From Polyangia bacterium (GTDB lineage Bacteria > Myxococcota_A > Polyangia > Polyangiales > Polyangiaceae): 6,336 nucleotides of DNA. The stretch's first letter is position 1, and the number at the start of each line of letters is the position of its first letter. Location: positions 1-6,336 of the forward strand of contig JAUILJ010000493.1 of the NCBI GenBank assembly GCA_030433055.1, read 5' to 3'. Made by a program: the position numbers and the translations under genes. The notes under the pieces are model-generated. The model ran no database searches. It had not been told where the DNA came from and worked only from the letters and a program-made list of their open reading frames with translations. Positions 1 through 5,754 of the stretch are shown here, in pieces.

Positions 1-1665
1 GCCCCCGTAGAGCACCTTCTCCTTCTCGGGGTCCATGCTGTCATCGGCTTCGTACTCGACGTCGGGTTTGACGATGTCGAAGCGACGACTGACGATACGG
101 CGAACTTTTCTCCCGCCGTTGTCCCCGTAGATCTTGACCCGAATGAAGGTGGAGCCCTTCTCGGTCTTGATCAGCATCCCGGCCTGAGTGTCGTTCCTGA
201 AGATCAGATCGGGCACTGGAAACGACAGCGTGGCCTCATGGCCCTCCGGGTAGCGCGAGAAGTAGTAGCTGTGGGGCTGACGCTGGATGATCTCATACCC
301 GCCGTCGAGCACCGCGTTGAACATCGTGGTGGCGAACTGAGAGATCCCACCCCCGTAGCTGTCCACCATTTCCCCACGGGAAATAGTGGGCGCCTCCACG
401 AAACCCTTTCCGTGGGTGCGAGGTCCGATGAACTCGTTGACGCTGAAGCGCTCACCCGGCTTGACGATGGTGTCGTTCAGCAGATCGGCGATCAAATGGA
501 TGTTCTGCACGCGCTTCTGACAACACGCGTGGTAGGTCGTGAAGCTCGAGACCAGCCCCTTGATGCCCAGCGCCTCCGCGTCCTGCGTCGTGAAGGATGG
601 GGGGGCGCTGCGCTGAATCGGCAACTTACCAGTGCCCAGCCCACCCCGCGCGGCGAGCTCTAGTTCCTTCGCCACCGCCTTGGCATCCAGCAACGTGCCC
701 GGCCGCGACGGTTCGATCTTGACCGAGTTTCCTTCAGTGACGAAGCGCGCGTTCTGCGGCTCGTCCTCGAGGTTCTTGCGCAGCGGTTCGAGCTTCTTTT
801 CGATGGCAGCCGGGTCGAAGTAGACCTCGAGGCCGCCGGACTCCGCGGGACGTGAGCGAATGCTCGCCCTCAATTCCCGCACGGAAAATTTGATCTCGGC
901 TTCCTCCTTGGTGTTCTCCAGGCGAATCGGCTGCTTGACCATCGCGTTCGCTACCGCCAGCGCCGCGTCGACATCGGCCGCAGTTGCCTTGGGCTCCTGC
1001 CGCACCAGCTCCGCACGGGCGAACCTCGCCCCGTGGGCGCTACCATCCGCCAGAGCTTCCTTCACGGCTTCCCGCGTCGCTGGGTGGTCGACCACCCAGC
1101 CTGCTTCTGGCACCTTGGCGACGAGTTTGTCGCCCTGCAGCACGACCGCGCCCTCGAACGGTGGATGGGTGAGCGCGCTCTGCTCCAGCCGGGTGAGCTC
1201 GGCGTCGAAGCGCTCGTCATCCAGGCTCACGGGGTGGCTCTGGCCGAAGGACTCGAGCCACCACACGAACTGGGAACCAATCCCCCCCGAGCGCCCGGCC
1301 CCAAGTGCCTGATCGACCGTGCGATCCAGATCGCAGCTCGCGCCGATCGCGTCCGCGTCGAGCTCCAGCAGGCTCGCGCCAATCCCCAGCTTCAGTTGCC
1401 CCCCTTCCACGCGCTTGCCGAGGGGCTGTAGCTGAGCACGCGCTTCGTTCCGCTTGAGGCCCGAGAGCGCCAGGGAGCCGAGGTTGACCCCCCGCTGCAC
1501 CTCGCCCAAGCTGAACAACCGGTCGAGGCCAAATCCGACCACAGGCAGTAGCAGGGGCGCCGCGATGACCAGCAGCCACGGCCAGCGCTTGCGAACCCGG
1601 GCTCGGGCGGGCGCGGCCGACTCCACCGCCTCGCTCACGGGCGACGACCCTGAGCTCGATTCCAT
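1..1665 (-). CDS. VanW-family protein with YoaR-like modules, membrane-anchored (3' end outside window)
   Basis: The visible 555 residues start with a short polar tail and a basic stretch (RARVRKR, 21-27), then one hydrophobic segment at about 30-47 that should act as an uncleaved anchor or signal. Two stretches resemble the YoaR/PG_binding_4 module, about 105-205 (PEAGWVVD near 186) and 240-345 (EPSRPGTLLD near 317). The VanW domain covers about 372-521, with PGERFSVNEFIGPRT, the glycine-rich GGGISQFATT (438-447) and HSYYFSRYPEGHEATLSF. VanW domains occur in glycopeptide-resistance clusters and many cell-envelope proteins, but their biochemical role is unproven; an envelope or peptidoglycan role here is inference. 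About 30 residues after the domain are visible before the edge, so only a small C-terminal piece is probably missing. I chose ATG 1665; an in-frame GTG at 1695 adds ten residues and lies right after a promoter-like element. Neither has a strong ribosome binding site. It is divergent from the lipoprotein gene. Confidence 0.9.
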   Translation of the reverse strand, partial: MESSSGSSPVSEAVESAAPARARVRKRWPWLLVIAAPLLLPVVGFGLDRLFSLGEVQRGVNLGSLALSGLKRNEARAQLQPLGKRVEGGQLKLGIGASLLELDADAIGASCDLDRTVDQALGAGRSGGIGSQFVWWLESFGQSHPVSLDDERFDAELTRLEQSALTHPPFEGAVVLQGDKLVAKVPEAGWVVDHPATREAVKEALADGSAHGARFARAELVRQEPKATAADVDAALAVANAMVKQPIRLENTKEEAEIKFSVRELRASIRSRPAESGGLEVYFDPAAIEKKLEPLRKNLEDEPQNARFVTEGNSVKIEPSRPGTLLDAKAVAKELELAARGGLGTGKLPIQRSAPPSFTTQDAEALGIKGLVSSFTTYHACCQKRVQNIHLIADLLNDTIVKPGERFSVNEFIGPRTHGKGFVEAPTISRGEMVDSYGGGISQFATTMFNAVLDGGYEIIQRQPHSYYFSRYPEGHEATLSFPVPDLIFRNDTQAGMLIKTEKGSTFIRVKIYGDNGGRKVRRIVSRRFDIVKPDVEYEADDSMDPEKEKVLYGG

Positions 1666-1701
1666 CGCGGGAGCTTCGCCTTCTGAAGCGGACACGGCCC
1701 G

Positions 1702-1729
1702 GTTATAGCGGCAGACGAGCAGGAGCCAA
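1702..1729 (-). promoter_or_regulatory. Putative sigma-70-type promoter of the vanW-family gene
   Basis: On the minus strand TTGGCT (1729-1724) is followed after 16 bases by TATAAC (1707-1702), which matches the TTGACA/TATAAT consensus in 3 and 5 of 6 positions. Transcription would start near 1695, at or next to the in-frame GTG. That would give a leaderless mRNA from the GTG, or a leader of about 30 bases before ATG 1665. This is motif matching only. Confidence 0.45.
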
Positions 1730-1790
1730 GGCCTCGGGCAAACTCCGCGTGAATGCGCCGAAAGTCCCAATCCGAGCCAGCCCTGAGGCA

Positions 1791-1827
1791 TCTCGCGACG
1801 CCCGGCTTTTCGCCGGAACACGCGAGA
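1791..1827. repeat. Nested inverted repeat in the divergent intergenic region
   Basis: Outer arms TCTCGCG (1791-1797) and CGCGAGA (1821-1827) are perfect complements. Inside them, after four unpaired bases on each side, lie inner arms CCGGC (1802-1806) and GCCGG (1812-1816) around the loop TTTTC. The whole is symmetric about 1809 and ends directly before the proposed -35 of the lipoprotein gene. It could be a dyad operator, an intergenic repeat unit, or a hairpin if a transcript crosses it. It has no T-tract after it and does not follow a gene on either strand, so a terminator is unlikely. Confidence 0.5.
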
Positions 1828-1828
1828 C

Positions 1829-1859
1829 TTGCTCGCCAATTGGCTGGCTGGTCTATAGT
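1829..1859 (+). promoter_or_regulatory. Putative promoter of the lipoprotein gene with a palindrome in its spacer
   Basis: TATAGT (1854-1859) resembles a -10 box, and TTGCTC (1829-1834) is the best upstream partner, at a long spacing of 19 bases. The first ten bases of that spacer, 1835-1844, are the perfect palindrome GCCAATTGGC, placed where a bound regulator would affect RNA polymerase. Predicted start of transcription is near 1866, leaving a leader of about 29 bases with a good ribosome binding site. The -35 match is weak, so the exact promoter is uncertain. Confidence 0.35.
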
Positions 1860-1878
1860 CGGGCGGAGCTATGCAGCG

Positions 1879-1888
1879 AGGAAGGAAG
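1879..1888 (+). promoter_or_regulatory. Ribosome binding site that decides the lipoprotein start
   Basis: The purine run AGGAAGGAAG contains GGA at 1884-1886, eight bases before ATG 1895. The in-frame ATG at 1871 has only a GGAG two bases away, which is too close to work well. This supports translation from 1895. Confidence 0.7.
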
Positions 1889-1894
1889 CAAGCC

Positions 1895-2677
1895 ATGAAT
1901 CAGGCCAAGGCCGTGGGCTCGAGTGCGGGGCTGAGCGCCACCGCTGGCAAGCGAGGATCGTGGACACGGACGACACGCTGGCTCGTCCTGGGCGGCGTGA
2001 CCTGCGGTGCCGTGTTGATCTCTGGCTGCTCCAAGAAGAACCAGGAGAAGTGCAACGAAGCGATGCAGGTGACCCGCCAGAGCATCACCTCGAAGGACTT
2101 CAACCTCGCCCGGCAGTGGCGCGAGCGTGCCTACACCTACTGCGAGGCGTCTTCCGCTGCGGTCCTCGACGGCGAGATCACCGCCGCGGAGAAGGCGGAG
2201 CTCGACGCCGAAGCCAAGAAGCAGGCCCGGAAGGCGGCCGCCGACGCCATCGCGGCGCTGGTCAAGCAGCTGGCCGAGCAGGGCAAAGACGACGGCAGCA
2301 AGATCGCGAAGAGCGCCACCTGCCCCGACAAGAAAGAAAAGAAGGAAGGTTGGTGCGAAGCGACTCGCAACGCTGCGGGCGACCCGACCCCGATCAAGGT
2401 CAAGTACTGGAACGAGGAGCCGAAGGCCCTCATCATCAGCACCAAGCCGAACGGCCCCGCCAGCTGTGACGCCCTGGGGCCGAACACCGTCGTCCGCACG
2501 TTCGGGAGCACGGTCGACGGCAAGGTCGCGGAGTTCAAGCACTGCAACCTGAGCGGCAGCCTCAGCGGGCTTCAGGCGCTCGTGGGGAGCAGCGAAGAAC
2601 TCAGCCTGGTGCAGGTGTTCACCACCGAGTACCTGGCCAAGGATCCCAAGCTCGCGAAGCGCCTCAAGGGCAGCTGA
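1895..2677 (+). CDS. Six-cysteine lipoprotein of unknown function
   Basis: A 260-residue protein I do not recognise as a named family. Residues 1-28 are a long polar, basic n-region, 29-44 are hydrophobic, and ISGC at 42-45 is a good lipobox, so Cys45 should be lipidated after signal peptidase II cleavage. Ser46 at +2 would not retain it in the inner membrane by the Escherichia coli rule, so an outer-membrane location is likely if that rule applies. The mature part has a helical section to about 140, rich in Ala, Lys and Glu from about 94 on, a charged linker, then a domain of about 155-260 with likely beta strands (PIKVKYW, ALIIST, GKVAEFKHC). Cys53, 83, 143, 154, 191 and 217 could make three disulfides. 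The gene stands alone on the plus strand, divergent from the vanW-family gene and convergent with roxA. It is possibly a lineage-specific envelope protein; no enzymatic motif is visible. Confidence 0.85.
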   Translation: MNQAKAVGSSAGLSATAGKRGSWTRTTRWLVLGGVTCGAVLISGCSKKNQEKCNEAMQVTRQSITSKDFNLARQWRERAYTYCEASSAAVLDGEITAAEKAELDAEAKKQARKAAADAIAALVKQLAEQGKDDGSKIAKSATCPDKKEKKEGWCEATRNAAGDPTPIKVKYWNEEPKALIISTKPNGPASCDALGPNTVVRTFGSTVDGKVAEFKHCNLSGSLSGLQALVGSSEELSLVQVFTTEYLAKDPKLAKRLKGS

Positions 2678-2680
2678 GTC

Positions 2681-2702
2681 GCGCTGGAGCGCGCGGCAGC
2701 GC
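2681..2702. terminator. GC hairpin between convergent genes, possible terminator
   Basis: GCGCTG (2681-2686) and CAGCGC (2697-2702) are perfect complements around a 10-base loop, starting four bases after the lipoprotein stop and just past the roxA stop. There is no T-tract on either strand, so intrinsic termination is not assured. It may instead protect mRNA ends, or be chance in GC-rich DNA. Confidence 0.25.
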
Positions 2703-2725
2703 TACTGAGCTACTGAGCTACTGGG
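2702..2725. repeat. 8-base tandem repeat at the 3' end of roxA
   Basis: CTACTGAG occurs twice in a row (2702-2709, 2710-2717) and is followed by CTACTGGG (2718-2725), one mismatch. The third unit holds the roxA TAG stop. Because 8 is not a multiple of 3, the TAG in each unit falls in a different minus-strand frame, so all three frames are closed within 19 bases. Confidence 0.8.
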
Positions 2726-3941
2726 CGAACACCAGCTGCCCGCTATTGACCCACTCCAGCACCAGCTCCAGGTGCCGCGGGTGGGTCAGCGCAGCGCGCA
2801 GCCGCGCGTGGGGCAGCGACAGCTGATCCGTCACGAGCGCTGCAAAATCGGCGCTCTCGGAGCCTAGCTCGTACAGCTCTCCATCCACGGAGACGACGAA
2901 CGACTCGTCTCTCACCCCCCGAATGAACAACCAGCGCGAGGCAGGGTGCTGACGCAGCCTGGCACCTCCATCGAGACGCGCGAGCAACCCCGCGGCGCTG
3001 AGGGCTTCATCCGGAGGCTCCACGAACTGGCTCTCCTTCGGTTCCGTGAGAAAACGAGCCAGGGATGCATCGATCAACTCGTCCAAGCTGGCGGGCGACA
3101 ACTCGAGCAACGCCTTTACCTGATCTCGATAGCGCCGCAGGGTCTCTTCGGTCAATTCCCCCGGGTTTGGGGGTGAGGACACGAGTCGGTCCAGGTAACC
3201 GCTATGCCCGAGCGCCGAAGCCTGTTCGAGCCAAGCCTGAGCCAGGTCAGCGGCGAGTGACCCTGCGCCCAGCAGCTCCGACGGCTCTACCGCGCGGAAA
3301 CCAACCGAGAAGGTCATGCACTCGTCGATAGCCACGCCGTCATGCCCCAGGTTCGCAGGCAGGTACAGGCAGTCCCCGGGCGCGAGCTCGAAGCCTCGCT
3401 CGGCTTCGAAGCTCTGCAGCACCTTCAGATCGCAGTCGGCGCAGAGACGTTGAGCGTCGACCTGACCGCTCAGCTCCCAGCGGCGACGCCCCAGCGCCTG
3501 GCACAAGAAGGCGTCATAGGAGTCGATGTGAGGGCCCACGCCGCCACCGGGCGCGGCATAGCTCACCATCAGGTCATCCAGCCTCCAACGGGGCACGAAG
3601 TCGAACCCCTCCAGGAACTCGCGCCCCGCGGCGACATGCTTGTCCACGTCCTGCACCAAGAGCGTCCAGCCAGAGTCCGGCAGCGCGCTGAAATCCCGCG
3701 GGGAAAATGGACCTTGGCGGAGGCGATAGTGCTCGCCGGCCTTCTGCACCAGGCGGCTCTCGACATGGGGTTCGCAGGCCAGGCCTGCGAGCTCGTCGGC
3801 ATCGATAATCGCCGTCAGATCGTCACACAGATCATGGAGCACGCGGGCTTCCCGCTGCCAGACCTGCGCCAAGAAAGCGTCGATGCTGGGTAAGCCCACG
3901 GCCGCCACGAGCCGTTGCCGAAACTCCCCGACGTCGCTCAA
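2718..3941 (-). CDS. roxA: Ribosomal oxygenase RoxA/YcfD (uL16 arginine hydroxylase)
   Basis: A 407-residue Fe(II)/2-oxoglutarate oxygenase of the JmjC/cupin_4 fold; characterised YcfD (373 residues) hydroxylates an arginine of ribosomal protein uL16 in the cytoplasm. The N-terminal DELAGLACEPHVESRLV (49-65) and WTLLVQDVDKHV (92-103) match YcfD. PRWRLDDLMVSYAAPGGGVG (117-136) leads into the metal site, His138 and Asp140 of PHIDSYD and His200 of LGHDG, with the 60-residue Asp-His spacing of YcfD. GRRRW (151-155) holds the 2-oxoglutarate-binding arginine. The C-terminal winged-helix part ends with WVNSGQLVFAQ, much like YcfD. I chose TTG 3941, which overlaps the upstream stop as TTGA and has AAAGG six bases before it; GTG codons at 3908 and 3899 are alternatives without well-placed binding sites. 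The frame stays open up to 4343, but that part overlaps the membrane protein and has no family similarity. It is probably co-transcribed with, and coupled to, the membrane protein gene. Confidence 0.93.
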   Translation of the reverse strand: MSDVGEFRQRLVAAVGLPSIDAFLAQVWQREARVLHDLCDDLTAIIDADELAGLACEPHVESRLVQKAGEHYRLRQGPFSPRDFSALPDSGWTLLVQDVDKHVAAGREFLEGFDFVPRWRLDDLMVSYAAPGGGVGPHIDSYDAFLCQALGRRRWELSGQVDAQRLCADCDLKVLQSFEAERGFELAPGDCLYLPANLGHDGVAIDECMTFSVGFRAVEPSELLGAGSLAADLAQAWLEQASALGHSGYLDRLVSSPPNPGELTEETLRRYRDQVKALLELSPASLDELIDASLARFLTEPKESQFVEPPDEALSAAGLLARLDGGARLRQHPASRWLFIRGVRDESFVVSVDGELYELGSESADFAALVTDQLSLPHARLRAALTHPRHLELVLEWVNSGQLVFAQ

Positions 3942-4849
3942 GCCGCGCCTTTCGCGGCTTCTTTCCCTGTCTTCGGCTTCACCAAGCGAGTCGCCAGGTA
4001 GCCCACGAACAGGCCAACACCGCCGGCGACCAGCGCAGCGATCAACAGCCCGAAGACTCCATCGTATGGCCGCTCGGGGTCCACCAGCTCCGGCGCATAG
4101 GCCGCCACGGCCAGGGCGATCGCGACCCCAGGAGCGATCCGAGCGCGCAGCCCGCGACGTGCGACCATGGCCTGGACGAACACGGCCAAGGCGACCAAAC
4201 CGAACAACGCGGCCTTGGGTAGCTTGGGGTAAACCGGCGGAGGCAAGACCTCGACCCCAATCGGCAGCTTGAGATCCGTGTCGGCGTGGCTCACCGTGAG
4301 TTCGACGGGACCGCTGCCTTCCAGCTTCAGCCGCTCGCGCCACGCGTGCTGGACCGATTGCTGGCCCTTCTTGCCTACCAGGTGACGCTCGAAATCGTGT
4401 TCGAGGGTCTGCTCATGCCCCCCACGACTCACGGTGAGCGCCAGCCGACCTTTTTCCGCACGGATTATCTTTCCGTGTACCACGAGTTCGACGTCGTGGC
4501 GGCTGTCGGGAACGCTCAGGCTGCGCGAGCCCTGATCGGTGAGGTCGGCAGTGGCAAGGGGAGCCCGCGGCTGAAAGAGCCCGTAGCCCACCCAGAGCGC
4601 CGCGAGGAGACTCACCCCGCTGAGCATCAGTCCCGCGTTCTTCAACGTCGGGTGAGTGTCCAGTAGCCCAACCGAAGTGTAGACGACCGCGATCAACGGC
4701 AACCCGAAGACGATGACCCGGGCGGCGAACGGCCGAACGTCTTCGAGCTTTCCGGCCGCCGTCAACAAGACGAGGGCGACGAGCACCAGTGGGATCCTCA
4801 GCTTGTCGAGCAGGTCTCGCAGGCTGTCGGCGGACGAGGCTTGGGTCAT
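3938..4849 (-). CDS. Six-helix membrane protein with a central soluble domain, function unknown
   Basis: A 303-residue protein I cannot assign to a family. Hydrophobic segments lie at about 19-33, 45-63, 72-92, 213-229, 238-251 and 264-288. Between the third and fourth is a soluble domain of about 110 residues (93-205) with alternating hydrophobic residues (VELVVHGKIIR, RLALTVSR, PVELTVSH, PIGVEVLPPP) that suggest beta strands. The tail KPKTGKEAAKGAA is basic; by the positive-inside rule both ends would be cytoplasmic and the central domain periplasmic. The two halves of three helices around an insert have no visible sequence repeat. I chose ATG 4849 because a promoter-like element lies just upstream and because the open frame to 5026 overlaps the crotonase gene and has no hydrophobic or family feature. 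No clear Shine-Dalgarno precedes the ATG. Its stop overlaps the roxA start by four bases. A transport or signalling role cannot be claimed from the sequence. Confidence 0.8.
   Translation of the reverse strand: MTQASSADSLRDLLDKLRIPLVLVALVLLTAAGKLEDVRPFAARVIVFGLPLIAVVYTSVGLLDTHPTLKNAGLMLSGVSLLAALWVGYGLFQPRAPLATADLTDQGSRSLSVPDSRHDVELVVHGKIIRAEKGRLALTVSRGGHEQTLEHDFERHLVGKKGQQSVQHAWRERLKLEGSGPVELTVSHADTDLKLPIGVEVLPPPVYPKLPKAALFGLVALAVFVQAMVARRGLRARIAPGVAIALAVAAYAPELVDPERPYDGVFGLLIAALVAGGVGLFVGYLATRLVKPKTGKEAAKGAA
3940..3960 (-). promoter_or_regulatory. Hairpin with the roxA Shine-Dalgarno in its loop at the stop/start overlap
   Basis: In the mRNA, AAGCCGCG (3960-3953) pairs perfectly with CGCGGCTT (3947-3940), leaving the loop AAAGG (3952-3948). 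The loop is the only Shine-Dalgarno-like sequence suitably placed for roxA, and the last two bases of the 3' arm are the first two of the TTG start. A ribosome finishing the upstream gene would unfold the stem, which is the expected arrangement for coupled translation. The same bases encode EAAKGAA, so part of the symmetry may come from repeated Ala codons. A regulatory role is inference. Confidence 0.5.
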
Positions 4850-4863
4850 GTGTGGTGCCGCGG

Positions 4864-4891
4864 ACCATACGCCCGCCGCGCCAAAGTGCAA
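4864..4891 (-). promoter_or_regulatory. Putative promoter of the membrane protein-roxA pair
   Basis: On the minus strand TTGCAC (4891-4886) is followed after 16 bases by TATGGT (4869-4864), 3 and 4 matches of 6 to consensus. It lies in the 74-base gap after the crotonase gene. Transcription would begin within about ten bases of ATG 4849, giving a very short leader, which fits the lack of a Shine-Dalgarno. If it is inactive, the pair would depend on read-through from upstream. Confidence 0.35.
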
Positions 4892-4923
4892 TTGCTCGGC
4901 GCCCGGAATCAGCGTGAGCGGCG

Positions 4924-5715
4924 TTACCCACGACGGCTGAAAAACGCCATCGCTGCGGCGACGTTCTCCTCGGAGCCGTAGCAGCTCGCGAGCTCCGTGT
5001 TCTCCGCCTGCAAGCAGGCGGTCCACTCCGCTGTCTGTTCTCCGCGCCGGATCAAGGCCTTGGACTTCTGCACCCCGCTCGGTGGGAGCCGAGCGATGTC
5101 GGTCGCGATCTCCATCACGCGCTCGAACAGCGACTCATGGGGAAACAACCGCGTCACCAGCCCCCAACGCTCGGCGGTCTCGGCGTCGATGGGTTTCGCC
5201 CGGAGCATGAGCTCATTGGTGCGCTGGCGACCGATCAGGCGGGGTAGCGAGAAGGAGCTTCCGAACTCCAGCACCAGCCCGAGCTTCACGAAGGGACAAC
5301 TGAAGCTCGCTCGCTCCGAGGCGTAGACCAGGTCGAAGTGGGGGAGCAACGTGACCCCCATACCCACCGCCTTGCCACCGACCACGGCGATCAGCGGGGT
5401 ACGACAAGCCTGCAAGCACTCATGAACGCGGTCTGGCGGGGTCAAGCTCTCCGCCGCGCGCTCACCAATATCCGGCCCCTGCCCGAGGAACAGGCTGAGG
5501 TCGGCTCCTGCGCTGAACACGTCGCCTCGAGCGGTGACCAGCACGACCCGCACGTTGGCTTGCTCGTCCGCTTGCCTCACGGCAACGGCAAGGTCGCTGG
5601 CCAGGCCCACCGAGAAGGCGTTCTTCTTGGACGCGCGGGCCAACGAGAGCTCACGCACCACCGCGTCCGAGCCGGGAAGCGCGTGGTCGACGACCTCGAT
5701 GTCCAAAAACTCCAT
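4924..5715 (-). CDS. Enoyl-CoA hydratase/isomerase (crotonase) family protein, isomerase-like active site
   Basis: A 263-residue protein, normal length for the crotonase fold, acting on an acyl-CoA thioester in the cytoplasm. The two oxyanion-hole regions are present: FSAGADLS (67-74) and GGKAVGMGV (113-121). FDLVYASERASFSCPFVKLG (127-146) and the following PRLIGRQRTNELML are typical of the family. The two catalytic glutamates of enoyl-CoA hydratase are absent: by alignment from memory they fall at Thr122 and Phe142. Glu150, in LGLVLEFGSS, is where the delta3-delta2-enoyl-CoA isomerases of the Eci type have their catalytic glutamate, so an isomerase or related activity in fatty-acid oxidation is more likely than hydration. 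The start at ATG 5715 is supported by AGGA seven bases upstream. It follows the PEGA gene by 39 bases on the same strand and may share its transcript, although no functional link between them is evident. The exact substrate is unknown. Confidence 0.9.
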   Translation of the reverse strand: MEFLDIEVVDHALPGSDAVVRELSLARASKKNAFSVGLASDLAVAVRQADEQANVRVVLVTARGDVFSAGADLSLFLGQGPDIGERAAESLTPPDRVHECLQACRTPLIAVVGGKAVGMGVTLLPHFDLVYASERASFSCPFVKLGLVLEFGSSFSLPRLIGRQRTNELMLRAKPIDAETAERWGLVTRLFPHESLFERVMEIATDIARLPPSGVQKSKALIRRGEQTAEWTACLQAENTELASCYGSEENVAAAMAFFSRRG

Positions 5716-5722
5716 TGGTAGA

Positions 5723-5726
5723 TCCT
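5723..5726 (-). promoter_or_regulatory. Ribosome binding site of the crotonase gene
   Basis: AGGA lies seven bases before ATG 5715 and fixes this start. It is the clearest Shine-Dalgarno on the minus strand of the window. Confidence 0.6.
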
Positions 5727-5754
5727 AGCGGAATTCGCCGAGCCTCGACCCGGG

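Noticed and set aside
238..1431. Plus-strand open frames opposite the vanW-family gene
   Set aside because: They are antisense shadows produced by GC-rich codons. The minus strand encodes an uninterrupted, recognisable VanW protein across the same bases.
1871..1894. Earlier ATG at 1871 for the lipoprotein gene
   Set aside because: No usable ribosome binding site, and the good one at 1879-1888 lies inside this extension and serves ATG 1895.
1753..2552. Other open frames across the lipoprotein gene, including a 229-residue one on the minus strand
   Set aside because: Composition is Arg- or Leu/Gly-skewed as expected for shadows. The lipoprotein frame has a ribosome binding site, a signal peptide and a lipobox.
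2681..2702. Convergent hairpin as a strong intrinsic terminator
   Set aside because: Only a 6-bp stem, a 10-base loop and no T-tract on either strand, so it is listed with low confidence only.
3342..3893. A 183-residue plus-strand frame opposite roxA
   Set aside because: It lies over the conserved catalytic core of roxA and shows no domain or ribosome binding site.
3942..4343. In-frame extension of roxA to an ATG at 4343 (541 residues)
   Set aside because: The added 134 residues are Arg/Gly-rich, resemble nothing in the RoxA family and overlap the membrane protein gene, which has proper hydrophobic segments in its own frame.
4286..4666. Plus-strand frame opposite the membrane protein
   Set aside because: No family features; the minus-strand frame explains this region.
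4850..5026. In-frame extension of the membrane protein gene to 5026
   Set aside because: It would overlap the end of the crotonase gene by about 100 bases, has no ribosome binding site and codes for an Arg-rich stretch with no recognisable feature.
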